Origin: Fimbriimonadaceae bacterium | GTDB lineage: Bacteria; Armatimonadota; Fimbriimonadia; Fimbriimonadales; Fimbriimonadaceae | Direction: 5' to 3' | Length of the DNA: 64,000 nt | Assembly: GCA_019454145.1 (NCBI GenBank) | Contig: CP075366.1 | Coordinates: forward strand, 161,564 to 225,563 | In this document: positions 23,699 through 33,231 of the stretch, in pieces | Layout of the letters: every line of letters starts with the position of its first letter | Numbering within the stretch: the stretch's first letter is position 1 | Translations under genes and position numbers: made by a program | Notes under the pieces: model-generated | Database searches by the model: none | The model's input: the letters and a program-made list of their open reading frames with translations, nothing else | Told to the model about the DNA's origin: nothing

Positions 23699-23989
23699 AT
23701 GGCAGGAATTCGACCTCTCGGCGATAAGGTTGTCGTTAAAGTTCTCGACGCAGAAGAAAAAACTGCGGGCGGGATCATCCTTCCTGATTCGGCAAAAAAG
23801 AAGCCGACAGAAGGAGAAGTGATCGCAGTGGGCGAGGGCCGCGTGCTGGATAACGGCAAGCGCAACAGCCTCACCGTGAAGGTAGGCGATCGAGTGATTT
23901 TCAGTAAATACGGCGGGAACGAAGTGACCCTCGAAGGTCAAGAAATGACAATTCTCGACGAAGACCAAATCTACGCAATCGTGAAGTAA
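23699..23989 (+). CDS. groES: Co-chaperonin GroES
   Basis: This is the 96-residue GroES ring subunit that caps GroEL. Conserved features are [20 protein letters not shown], the mobile loop [27 protein letters not shown] and EDQIYAIVK at the end. It is followed after 18 bp, with an AGGAGA ribosome binding site, by groEL. Confidence 0.98.
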   Translation: MAGIRPLGDKVVVKVLDAEEKTAGGIILPDSAKKKPTEGEVIAVGEGRVLDNGKRNSLTVKVGDRVIFSKYGGNEVTLEGQEMTILDEDQIYAIVK

Positions 23990-25648
<1,659 letters not shown>

Positions 25649-25673
25649 GCTCAGCCTGATTCAAAAGCTCGAA

Positions 25674-25707
25674 GCCCCCCCTCGCGTTTGCGGGTGGGGG
25701 ATTTTTA
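25674..25707 (+). terminator. Intrinsic terminator after groEL
   Basis: A GC-rich hairpin (CCCCCCTCGC, loop GTTT, then GCGGGTGGGGG) is followed by ATTTTTAATT. Confidence 0.8.
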
Positions 25708-25788
25708 ATTGTCTAAAGTTAGATTGCCTCCGAAATGATTGGACGGACAGGAAAGGGATGTATATTCTTCAGCAGGTAGCCTTACTTG

Positions 25789-26160
25789 ATGCTAAACCGA
25801 ATCCGCGAAATCTGCTTGGCTTTGCCAGATGTAAACGAGCGGCCTTCGCACGGGGAGCCGTGTTGGTTCTACAAGAACAAGCGGGTGGTGTGTATGTTCG
25901 ATGACCATCACCACGGGGCGGAGCGGACGGCGGTCTGGGTTCCGGCGCCTCCGGGGGTCGCGGCGGGTCTGGTGAGCGGGGAAACCTCACCCCCCAACCC
26001 CCTCTCCATTGAAACGGAGAGGGGGAGCCGCTATTTTATCCCGCCGTATGTGGGGGTCAAAGGCTGGGTCGGGGTTCGGGTTGATCTTCCGGATACCGAT
26101 TGGGATGAACTCGCAGGGTTGATTGGTCAGGCTTGGGAGATGGTGAGTTCTAAGCGGTGA
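25789..26160 (+). CDS. YjbR/MmcQ family protein with an in-frame repeat insertion
   Basis: This small YjbR-type protein (CyaY-like fold, often said to bind DNA) has LNRIREICLALPDVNERPSH, GEPCWFYKNKRVVCMFDDHH, AVWVPAPPGVAAGLV, YFIPPYVGVKGWVGVRVD and WDELAGLIGQAWEM. In relatives about five residues separate the A(P)PG...L part from the RYF.PPYVG part. Here there is a stretch GETSPPNPLSIETERGS encoded by a perfect palindromic repeat (25984-26027). The reading frame continues through it. The start is the ATG at 25789, one codon after a TTG. It may still fold because the insertion is in a loop; this is inference. Confidence 0.8.
   Translation: MLNRIREICLALPDVNERPSHGEPCWFYKNKRVVCMFDDHHHGAERTAVWVPAPPGVAAGLVSGETSPPNPLSIETERGSRYFIPPYVGVKGWVGVRVDLPDTDWDELAGLIGQAWEMVSSKR
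25984..26027 (+). repeat. B-type palindromic repeat inside yjbR-like gene
   Basis: ACCTCACCCCCCAACCCCCT leads into a perfect 10-bp stem, CCCCCTCTCC (25998-26007) with GGAGAGGGGG (26016-26025), around an 8-nt loop. The first part resembles the repeat at 22603. It lies wholly within the coding frame. Confidence 0.8.
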
Positions 26161-26164
26161 GAGA

Positions 26165-26428
26165 TTATCTACCATAGCCAGTGCCAAAACTATGCCTGCC
26201 CCCATGAAGCACTGATTCGGGAAAGATCGTGACCAGGTAGTAAATCATGATTATGATTGCAAGAATGAGGGTGAATTGTTCAACATTAACTGCAGTGCCG
26301 AATGACATTTTGAGTTCGGGCTTTTCCTTGGCTTCTAAACGGAGCGATTTGGTGTAGCTTCGAGTGCCAACTACAGCGAGTATTGGAAGAAAAACATAAA
26401 AGAAGGCGTTCGTCCAAGCTTGGTTCAT
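26165..26428 (-). CDS. Small membrane protein of unknown function
   Basis: This 87-residue protein has two predicted membrane segments: AFFYVFLPILAVVGT at the N-terminus and FTLILAIIIMIYYLVTIFP near residues 52-70. Between them is a polar linker (RSYTKSLRLEAKEKPELK). It ends in a Gly/His/Arg-rich tail. No family was recognised. It stands alone, convergent with the yjbR-like gene. Confidence 0.55.
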   Translation of the reverse strand: MNQAWTNAFFYVFLPILAVVGTRSYTKSLRLEAKEKPELKMSFGTAVNVEQFTLILAIIIMIYYLVTIFPESVLHGGRHSFGTGYGR

Positions 26429-26480
26429 CTGATTAGACTGATCTTACACTGGAATAATAAGATGGGATTCTTGGTTAGGG

Positions 26481-26515
26481 CAACCCCTCCCGGTCGCGAT
26501 GCGACCACCCTCCCC
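26481..26515 (+). repeat. D-type repeat, copy 2
   Basis: CAACCCCTCCC is followed by GGTCGCGATGCGACCACCCT. The centre GGTCGC-GAT-GCGACC (26492-26506) is a perfect palindrome. The first 11 bases match the tail of the A-type repeat. Confidence 0.65.
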
Positions 26516-26555
26516 AGGCTTGTGAGGGAATTCTATAAAAAGTATGGGCTTGTTG

Positions 26556-26588
26556 TTCACGGGTTGCGCGTTGCTTACCCGTGCCACC
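26556..26588 (-). repeat. E-type repeat, copy 2 (inverted)
   Basis: CACGGGTTGCG ... ACCCGTGCCACCC is the reverse complement of the pattern at 22788, with a longer loop. Confidence 0.6.
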
Positions 26589-26670
26589 CAGGTTCAATTA
26601 AGATTAACCCATCCTTTTAATTCCACACCAGAATTGGGAAGAAGGGCTTCGGCGGAAGTTTGGTCTGAGG

Positions 26671-26776
26671 ATTCTCCCCACAAAGGTTGGGGGGAGATTA
26701 AGAGGGGGGTTGATGACCAGATTATTATTTTCTCAACCCCTCCCTTTATCCCTCCCCGATCTTCGGGGAGGGAGTT
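26671..26776. repeat. Head-to-head pair of A-like palindromes (MITE-like)
   Basis: An inverted A-like copy (26671-26713, stem CTCCCC/GGGGAG variant, ending GGGGGGTTG) faces a forward copy 5 (26734-26776). About 20 AT-rich bases lie between them. Orientation is the same as around the DUF559 gene: tails inside, stems outside. It begins 8 bp past the ctpA stop. Confidence 0.6.
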
Positions 26777-26784
26777 AATTTCAA

Positions 26785-28035
26785 TTAACCTTGCTTACTT
26801 CCGCCCATGTACTGGATGGCGCGGTCGAGTTGCGGGTCTTTGCCTGGCTCGCCGAATTTCCATTCGCCTTTGGTTGGGATTTCGACCTTGATATCGGGGG
26901 CAAGTCCGCCTTTGATATAGGTGCCGTCTTCATCCACTTTGCGGCTGATATCTCCGGTAGCAGGAAGGAAGTATTTGGCAATAGTGATCTTGGCACTCGC
27001 TCCGCTGGGGAGTTGGAAAAGGTTCTGCACGGAGGCCTTACCATAGCTGTGTGTGCCAATAAGAATCGCCTTTTTGTAATCGCGCATTACGCCAGAAAAG
27101 ATTTCCGCCGCGCTGGCAGAATCTTCATTCATGAGGATAGTGATCGGGTAGTTAATTCCTAACACTTGACCGTGGTCAGTTTGCGCGGTCATGGTTTTTC
27201 CACCTCGTTCCTTCATGGTGACTACGGGTTTATCGGAAACGAATAGCGACAGCATTTTGACGGCGGCATCGAGTAGTCCACCCGGATTGCTGCGCATATC
27301 AATAATGAGCCCGTTCGGATGCTGTGCATCAAGTTCGTTCACGGCTTCCCGGAATTGCATGGGGGTCGGCTCACTGAATCCGCTGACCTGGACGTAAGCG
27401 ATATTTCCAGGAAGCATTTTAGATTCGACGGTAGGGATGAGAATTTGCCGTCGGACAATCTTGAGAGATTGAACCCCTGCTTGACCTTCTCGAATGAGAG
27501 TGAGAGTGACAGAGGTGCCTTCTTCGCCTAGGATTCGGTCAACAATTTTGTCAACCTCTTTGCCCGAAGCATCAAAATCATCAACTTTGGTAATCACGTC
27601 TCCAGGTTTTAAGCCTGCCTTATCGGCTGGGCCACCCTTGAAGACGACTCCAATTTTTGCCCCGAGGGGATCTTCGCCGAGTCGAGCACCGATTCCTGTG
27701 TAGTTGCCTTTGGTTTCGGTCGTAAACGATTCATTGATTTTGGGTTCAAGATAGTTGGTATGCGGGTCGCCGAGGCTGGCAACTAGTCCACCCATCGCTG
27801 CATCGCGAAGTTTGTCCGGAGTGGTTGTGTCTCCATGTTTAGCCAGAATGAGGTCGTAATGGTGTTGGAACGTTTCAACCGGCGTTTGTGAATTTCGCGC
27901 GGCTGAGGTTGATGTGATTCGACCGAGGGCAGCAAAGTTGGGTGGAGTTCCGGCTAATACATCATGCGCAAAGAATCCTGTGCCGAAAAGCACGGCAATC
28001 ACAGCGAAAAACAGGGCAACTCGGGCGGCTTTCAT
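26785..28035 (-). CDS. ctpA: S41 C-terminal processing protease CtpA
   Basis: This is a 416-residue exported serine protease with an N-terminal membrane anchor or signal (VALFFAVIAVLFGTGFFA). LGDPHTNYL precedes a PDZ domain (GGPADKAGLKPGDVITKVDD). The protease core has GLIIDMRSNPGGLLDAAVKM and the catalytic Ser in MNEDSASAAEIFSG and Lys in SYGKASVQ. Family members trim C-termini of periplasmic or membrane proteins. Its start overlaps the upstream paralog's stop (ATGA), so the two are translated together. It ends just before an A-type palindrome. Confidence 0.93.
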   Translation of the reverse strand: MKAARVALFFAVIAVLFGTGFFAHDVLAGTPPNFAALGRITSTSAARNSQTPVETFQHHYDLILAKHGDTTTPDKLRDAAMGGLVASLGDPHTNYLEPKINESFTTETKGNYTGIGARLGEDPLGAKIGVVFKGGPADKAGLKPGDVITKVDDFDASGKEVDKIVDRILGEEGTSVTLTLIREGQAGVQSLKIVRRQILIPTVESKMLPGNIAYVQVSGFSEPTPMQFREAVNELDAQHPNGLIIDMRSNPGGLLDAAVKMLSLFVSDKPVVTMKERGGKTMTAQTDHGQVLGINYPITILMNEDSASAAEIFSGVMRDYKKAILIGTHSYGKASVQNLFQLPSGASAKITIAKYFLPATGDISRKVDEDGTYIKGGLAPDIKVEIPTKGEWKFGEPGKDPQLDRAIQYMGGSKQG

Positions 28036-29297
28036 CGGATTGGCTCCTTTTGTTCATTTGCGGCAGTTCTTGTGTCGCTCAATTGATATTTACCGGTTGC
28101 TAGGGTGTAACCAGTTCCATCACTTAACTTTTGGATTTCTATCCAGCTAGGCGCTGGGGGAAGGGTGCCTTCGACGGTGGCATTGCCAGAATCAGCGAGG
28201 ATATGGGCAAAAACAGCGGCGGCTCCGTGGGTGGAATTATCTACGAGCAGTGTGAAATAGATCGGTGTTTTTAGCCCCGCCACGACATTGATCGGCTTAG
28301 GTGCGGCTTTGCCGTTGATAACAAAACCATATTTTCCAGCAGGAAGGAAGTTGCCTAAGGCTCTTTCCATTTCGTCGAAGTTGCCGGAACCGGAATTCCG
28401 CAGATCAAGAACCTTATTATTCTTAAAGTCTGTGCGACTGAATTCGGCGACTGCTCCTTCAAAGAACCTCACATGAATGCCTTGCGGAGTATCAATTAGC
28501 GGTTTTACACTGACCTTTCGGCGAGGTACATCGAATGAGAGTAGTTCGCCATTCCTTTTGATTTTGACGGCTACTTCGCCTTCAGCTCCGCTGAGCAGGT
28601 GGTCGCGAATTTTCCCGGCGGGCATCACATCCTTCACCCACTCAGATATCTCATCACGATACTTTTGGAGTTCCGAAGCATCGGCTTTTTTCTCGGTGAC
28701 TGCAGTTTGCAGGTCACGAAGTTTTTTGATGTCCTGACCCGTGATTATGTATTTGCCAGCGATTTGGCGGAATTCATCGCCGGCTTTGATTCCGGCTTGT
28801 TCAGCTGGGCTACCCGGAAGAACCGAAGCAACAAGGATTTGTGGCAAGAGGAGAAGGGAATCTACGCCGGATGAACCTCCTTGAAGCTTTTTTAATTCGG
28901 TTTGGTCGTATCGGTATTCTAGTTCTACACCGATTCCAGAATAGTTTCCATGCTGTGTGGCGAGGAACGAATCAAATTGCTCTTTGTCATAAAAAATACT
29001 GTCTGGGTCAAGAAGGCTGGAGACCATGCCTCGAATCGCTCCGGTCGCCATCTTTTGATCAATTTCCGTGGGCTCAACATAGTTAGCTTTGAGCAGTGAA
29101 GCGACTTCGTAAAAATATTCGCTTTCATTGAGCTCTCCAAAACTACTTTTGTCGCCAATCATTCCGACTCCAACTGGCTTGTTAGAAGCCAGCGATCCCA
29201 TTTCGGCTTTGTTCCGGGCAAGGAAGCCAACTGCGAGCGCGGCAACGCAGATAATTGGGGCAATAAACGCCCAGGCAGTATTTTTTGAGTCAGCCAT
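28032..29297 (-). CDS. Catalytically degenerate S41/PDZ paralog of CtpA
   Basis: This 421-residue membrane-anchored protein (TM AWAFIAPIICVAALAVGFLA) shares the CtpA plan: an N-terminal helical part with LLDPDSIFYDKEQFDSFLA, a PDZ domain (SVLPGSPAEQAGIKAG), and a fold-core segment NKVLDLRNSGSGNFDEMERA. At the place of the S41 nucleophile the sequence reads LLVDNSTHGAAAVFAHILAD, so the Ser of the SAxE motif is missing. The Lys of YGKxxxQ is replaced by a GTLPP stretch. A roughly 50-residue insertion lies after the PDZ start. It is probably an inactive partner or adaptor of the CtpA encoded next to it. Confidence 0.8.
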   Translation of the reverse strand: MADSKNTAWAFIAPIICVAALAVGFLARNKAEMGSLASNKPVGVGMIGDKSSFGELNESEYFYEVASLLKANYVEPTEIDQKMATGAIRGMVSSLLDPDSIFYDKEQFDSFLATQHGNYSGIGVELEYRYDQTELKKLQGGSSGVDSLLLLPQILVASVLPGSPAEQAGIKAGDEFRQIAGKYIITGQDIKKLRDLQTAVTEKKADASELQKYRDEISEWVKDVMPAGKIRDHLLSGAEGEVAVKIKRNGELLSFDVPRRKVSVKPLIDTPQGIHVRFFEGAVAEFSRTDFKNNKVLDLRNSGSGNFDEMERALGNFLPAGKYGFVINGKAAPKPINVVAGLKTPIYFTLLVDNSTHGAAAVFAHILADSGNATVEGTLPPAPSWIEIQKLSDGTGYTLATGKYQLSDTRTAANEQKEPIR

Positions 29298-29317
29298 GAG
29301 TGATGCTTAGCGAGAGC

Positions 29318-29770
29318 TTAGCAGGATTCTATCGCAAGTTCCGCGCCAAGTAGTTCAACGCGGTGAACATGGCGCTCGTTCCGATCTGGCTCGGTGGTGA
29401 GGAACTTGTCAGCAACCTGCAAAGCGAGCTCTTGATTCATGATACGTTCACCAAGGCATAGAACGTTTGCGTGATTGTGTTCTCGGGCTAATTGCGCCAT
29501 TTCTACCGTTGTGCAGAGTGCGGCACGAATGAACGAATAGCGATTCGCTCGAATTGAGACGCCTATGCCAGAACCACAGACCAGAATCCCAAACTCTGCA
29601 TCTCCGCATTTGATCGCGGCGGCGACAAGATCAGAAGCGATAGGGTAGTCGAACCGTTCCGGCCCAGTAGAACCGACTAGGGTGATCGAATGACCCTGCG
29701 CGGAAAGGTGCGATTCCAACGCTCGTTTGAGCGAATCCCCAGCGTGATCGGAACCAATGGTGATTTTTAT
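29318..29770 (-). CDS. rpiB: Ribose-5-phosphate isomerase B, apparent ATA start
   Basis: RpiB interconverts ribose-5-phosphate and ribulose-5-phosphate. The body matches: DYPIASDLVAAAIKCGDAEF, GILVCGSGIGVSIRANRY, AREHNHANVLCLGERIM. The conserved beginning K-I-T-I-G-S-D-H-A-G-D-S-L-K-R is encoded in frame upstream of the first ATG (29719), where an ATG-initiated product would lack the phosphate and base-binding GSDHAG segment. Exactly where other RpiB proteins have Met, the codon is ATA (29770-29768). It overlaps the TAA of the preceding gene (ATAA), as ATG overlaps TGA elsewhere. Initiation at ATA, ATT or a downstream TTG, or a sequencing error, remain open. Full length would be 150 residues. 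Confidence 0.8.
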   Translation of the reverse strand: MKITIGSDHAGDSLKRALESHLSAQGHSITLVGSTGPERFDYPIASDLVAAAIKCGDAEFGILVCGSGIGVSIRANRYSFIRAALCTTVEMAQLAREHNHANVLCLGERIMNQELALQVADKFLTTEPDRNERHVHRVELLGAELAIESC

Positions 29771-32364
29771 GAGCCACCGCCTAATCGTTTTGCGATACTG
29801 GAAATCGTCGCATTGTTGCTTTGCGCTAACCGATCAAGTTCTGGTTTTGGTAAAGCAATACTTTTTGCCTCGGCTAATCTAAGAAGTGCGAGTTGCACGG
29901 CTTCAGATTGACTTCCCACCACGTTGCTGATTTCACCGAACGATACGGCTTCTGGCATTTTTTGGAAGGCGGTGAGTACGGCGGCCTGAATTTCAGGGCT
30001 TCGATCCAAGACGCCAATTCGCAGGGCACTCCGGAATTTTTCATCAGGCATGGTTTCGATCTTGTTGAGAATTGTGAGCTTGACGGCTCGGCTGTCGTCT
30101 CGGATACCTCTAAGTGCCTCGTCTAAAATTGCCGCATCTTTGGATTCAAGAAGTCTTCCGTAACTGATCGCACGGACTTGCTCGCTAGAATCGTTCACAG
30201 CTAGGAAGAGAAGTCTTCGAGCACTCAGTGAAACGTTAGCATCTAAGTCAGCGGCAATTTGAGCGCGGACGTTCGAGACAGGATCTTGAAGTGAAGAGAC
30301 CAGGAATATTTGCGATCTCGGCGAAGTGTTGAGCTTGAAAAGTTGAGCCGCATGGTATCGAGTTTGCCAACTCCTTGAGGCCATGCAGTAGTTCACGTCG
30401 GTCAACCATTCATCAGAAAGCGGTTGGTTGATGGCTTCAGCCGCAAATCGCCGGTTGGTATCAAACGGGCCTTGCTGTAATGTGATTCTGAGTTCGGCGA
30501 GCGAAGCTGGCGAATTGAGCTTTTTGAGGGCTCTGCAGCCAAAAAACGCAATTGGCTCACGACCACTCCGACTCATTTCAGCGTACATCGCGAGGTTTTC
30601 TGGCTTTGCATTTTCAGCAATCTGACCTGCCGCAGCGATTGCGATAAGAGGGTTCGTAAAATCTTGTGTCTTGACAAGTGCTTCTTGTGAGATGTTGCGG
30701 TCGAACTGTTCAAATTCCGTAGGAGAATCCAAGGTCAGCGCGGCTTCATCAGCGAACGATAAGCTCTCAATGAGGAACACGGCTGGCTCTGGGGATCGCC
30801 TTGTAGCAAGGGTCATCTGCTGAGTTGGGCCGAATTCAATTGCGTAAATCGGTTGTTGGATGTTAGTCAGCTTGAAAGTAAATGTTTGCAGTTCGCCAGT
30901 CAGCGGTTGGCGCGCTGCAAGGACATTCTTTTCATCAGTGCGGTTTCCGCTGATTTGCACGGAACCAAGATATTCGTGGTTTTGGCCGAAGAAGTTGAGC
31001 GCATAGGCTTCGACTGATTTCAACCGCAGCTTGAGGCTTAGAGTCGTTGCGGGAGGGTTGCTGATGACTGGTTTGCTTTTACGTGAAATCAGCTGAATAC
31101 CACCGTTGGTTCGAGCCGCAGTTTGGGTGATTTTGCCCGTGCGTTCGTTCTTATCGTTCAATTGCCAAACAAACGAACCGAACGGTTGGGGATTGAGCGG
31201 AAGCGCACCAGTGATCGGGGCAGGCTGTTCATTGACCGGGGCCATTTTTACCGTGCCCGAAATCAAGTCAGCAAGCGTATGCCGACCCGGAATTGTTCCG
31301 ACGAGCCAGATACGACCCGTTCTATCAGCTACGACCGACGAGTAAGTGAATGGTGAGGTCAACTGGTTTGCAACCATCCAACCCATGCCGGTAGCGGCGA
31401 CTTTCGTTTCCGAATCATTTGCCCAAATTGCCATCGTGGTGTCGGCGGAAAGAGAACTGATTTGATCTGCCGCATCAAGGAACTTCACAGGTTCCATCTT
31501 TGCCCGCCCATCTGCCGGAATAGGAGCGCTCAGGCTTGGATCGATTGATGGAAGGCTCGCAACCGTGGTGAATGGCACTTGCCAAGAAAGGCGGCTGGTG
31601 GGAAGGGGAAACCGCCGTTGTTGAATTTGATTTGACACCATTTTCATCAAATGAGTGCTTAGGTCAATGTCAAGTTTGTGTTGGGTTGCGCCAAGGAGCG
31701 GAATTACGGCCAAAGGAGTGTGACCTAGCGAACCAACTTCAATCCGATCACTTATTCCTGCATGCAGGGCAAAGATAATATCGAATGGGCCTCGATATGT
31801 GGGGTCATCACTTTCAAAGAGATCATCGTTGGCCCGGGGAGCCATAATTTCACTGATGACATCGTAAATGTTTTCGCTCTTGCCTGGCTCGTTTGTCACG
31901 ACGATAATATCGTCGTCTTCGTTAAATTGGATATACGGGTCTAACCCAGAACGACGCAGAACTAAATCGAACTGAGCCATCGCCCGAGTGATTTCTTCGC
32001 GATCAAAAAACGAAAAGTTGGATCGTTTACTCATCCATCCGCGGCTTGTGTGATCCATCATCAGCACTTCGGAGAAGAGCATGATTTTGATGCGGATTTT
32101 CGGGTTACCAGTTGAGATCGTAGGATTGGGTGTAGATTGAATTCCTTCCCACATTGATGCCGCATTTGAACTCGGCAAATAAGCACCAACGGTATTTTCG
32201 TCTTTCAGAGCAAAAGTAAGGCCACCAACGCTGACTGTGCTGGCGGGCATATCGAGCTTTGGAAACAGGTTATCAACCGGCTGACCGGTGAGGGACTGAA
32301 ATTCAAGGGGGTTGGACTGTTGCTTGGACAGTCCAACGGTAAGCATTAGTGCAGTAGTCAGCAT
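29767..32364 (-). CDS. Large exported protein with C-terminal HEAT-like repeats
   Basis: This 865-residue protein has a short N-terminal signal-like segment (MLTTALMLTVGLS). The N-terminal 600 residues are not recognised; they include FFDREEITRAMAQFDLVLRR and DDIIVVTNEPGKSENIYDVI. The last 250 residues contain helical repeats of HEAT type, for example CRALKKLNSPASLAELRITL, DPVSNVRAQIAADLDANVSL, DSSEQVRAISYGRLLESKDA and DRSPEIQAAVLTAFQKMPEA. HEAT repeats usually mediate protein binding. It is followed by rpiB with a 4-base overlap and preceded at 30 bp by mtnP. Confidence 0.65.
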   Translation of the reverse strand: MLTTALMLTVGLSKQQSNPLEFQSLTGQPVDNLFPKLDMPASTVSVGGLTFALKDENTVGAYLPSSNAASMWEGIQSTPNPTISTGNPKIRIKIMLFSEVLMMDHTSRGWMSKRSNFSFFDREEITRAMAQFDLVLRRSGLDPYIQFNEDDDIIVVTNEPGKSENIYDVISEIMAPRANDDLFESDDPTYRGPFDIIFALHAGISDRIEVGSLGHTPLAVIPLLGATQHKLDIDLSTHLMKMVSNQIQQRRFPLPTSRLSWQVPFTTVASLPSIDPSLSAPIPADGRAKMEPVKFLDAADQISSLSADTTMAIWANDSETKVAATGMGWMVANQLTSPFTYSSVVADRTGRIWLVGTIPGRHTLADLISGTVKMAPVNEQPAPITGALPLNPQPFGSFVWQLNDKNERTGKITQTAARTNGGIQLISRKSKPVISNPPATTLSLKLRLKSVEAYALNFFGQNHEYLGSVQISGNRTDEKNVLAARQPLTGELQTFTFKLTNIQQPIYAIEFGPTQQMTLATRRSPEPAVFLIESLSFADEAALTLDSPTEFEQFDRNISQEALVKTQDFTNPLIAIAAAGQIAENAKPENLAMYAEMSRSGREPIAFFGCRALKKLNSPASLAELRITLQQGPFDTNRRFAAEAINQPLSDEWLTDVNYCMASRSWQTRYHAAQLFKLNTSPRSQIFLVSSLQDPVSNVRAQIAADLDANVSLSARRLLFLAVNDSSEQVRAISYGRLLESKDAAILDEALRGIRDDSRAVKLTILNKIETMPDEKFRSALRIGVLDRSPEIQAAVLTAFQKMPEAVSFGEISNVVGSQSEAVQLALLRLAEAKSIALPKPELDRLAQSNNATISSIAKRLGGGS

Positions 32365-32394
32365 GTTGAGTTGTCTCTACAGACGGTTAAGACA

Positions 32395-33231
32395 TCAATC
32401 AAAGATGCGGATGTCGTAAGGAGATGACGCATGACCATCACCTCTCGTATATTGTAGTGCATCCTTTTTGCCCAGTGAATCGAGATCAGCCGGCATTTTC
32501 TTGATAATGTCGAGCACAACTTTGCGAGCGTTTTCCGCATTTTTTTGGAAAACCTCGAGCACGCTGTGCGCCGTTACTGCTTCTACGTCGGCAACAACTC
32601 CGCTATCGTAGTCGGTAACAAGGCTGATGTTGACAACCGCCATTCCAAGCTCGTGGCAGAGATACCCCTCGGGATACTGGGTCATGTTGATAATTTCCCA
32701 ACCCATCTTGGTGAACCATTCGGATTCCGCCTTAGTGCTGAATCTTGGCCCTTGGATGACGACAACAGTGCCACCATCGTGGGCTTCGATTCCGTGCTCA
32801 CGAATGGTTTCTACCGCTATGTTACGCAGGGTTTTGTCGTACATATCCGCAGGGGAAATATGCGATGTGATCGGGCCATCATAAAACGTGTCGTCGCGGC
32901 CTTTAGTACGGTCTACAAATTGATCAGCTACAAGGAATGATCCTGGTGCGATGTGCCGTTGAAGCGAACCAACTGCGCAAGGGCTGATGATTGCCTTGAC
33001 TCCGAGTTTATGCATCGCCCAAACGTTGGCTCGGTAGTTGATTTTGTGCGGCGGGATTGTGTGGTTTCGCCCGTGACGAGGAAGGAAGGCAACCTTGCGT
33101 CCCGCAACTGTTGCGAACATGATACTGTCGCTAGGCGCACCGTAGGGAGTATCAACCTTGACTTCGGTGACGTCTTCAAGCAGGCTGTAAAACCCAGAAC
33201 CGCCAAATACTCCGATTTCCGCCGTTGACAT
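32395..33231 (-). CDS. mtnP: S-methyl-5'-thioadenosine phosphorylase
   Basis: MtnP cleaves methylthioadenosine to adenine and methylthioribose-1-phosphate in methionine salvage. The 278-residue product fits: IGVFGGSGFYSLLEDV, FLPRHGRNHTIPPHKINYRA, VGSLQRHIAPGSFLVADQFV, IQGPRFSTKAESEWF, INMTQYPEGYLCHELGMAV and TDYDSGV. NMTxxPE and the T-D-Y-D segment mark 6-amino purine specificity. Its start shares one base with the stop of the upstream lipoprotein gene. Confidence 0.95.
   Translation of the reverse strand: MSTAEIGVFGGSGFYSLLEDVTEVKVDTPYGAPSDSIMFATVAGRKVAFLPRHGRNHTIPPHKINYRANVWAMHKLGVKAIISPCAVGSLQRHIAPGSFLVADQFVDRTKGRDDTFYDGPITSHISPADMYDKTLRNIAVETIREHGIEAHDGGTVVVIQGPRFSTKAESEWFTKMGWEIINMTQYPEGYLCHELGMAVVNISLVTDYDSGVVADVEAVTAHSVLEVFQKNAENARKVVLDIIKKMPADLDSLGKKDALQYTRGDGHASSPYDIRIFD

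Larger units (their letters stand above)
26429..26784. other. Gene-free stretch with D-, E-, C- and A-type repeats
   Basis: About 355 bp with no credible gene. It contains a D-type repeat (26481-26515), an E-type repeat (26556-26588), a decayed C-type palindrome near 26615-26645, and a head-to-head pair of A-like palindromes (26671-26713 and 26734-26776). Confidence 0.65.
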
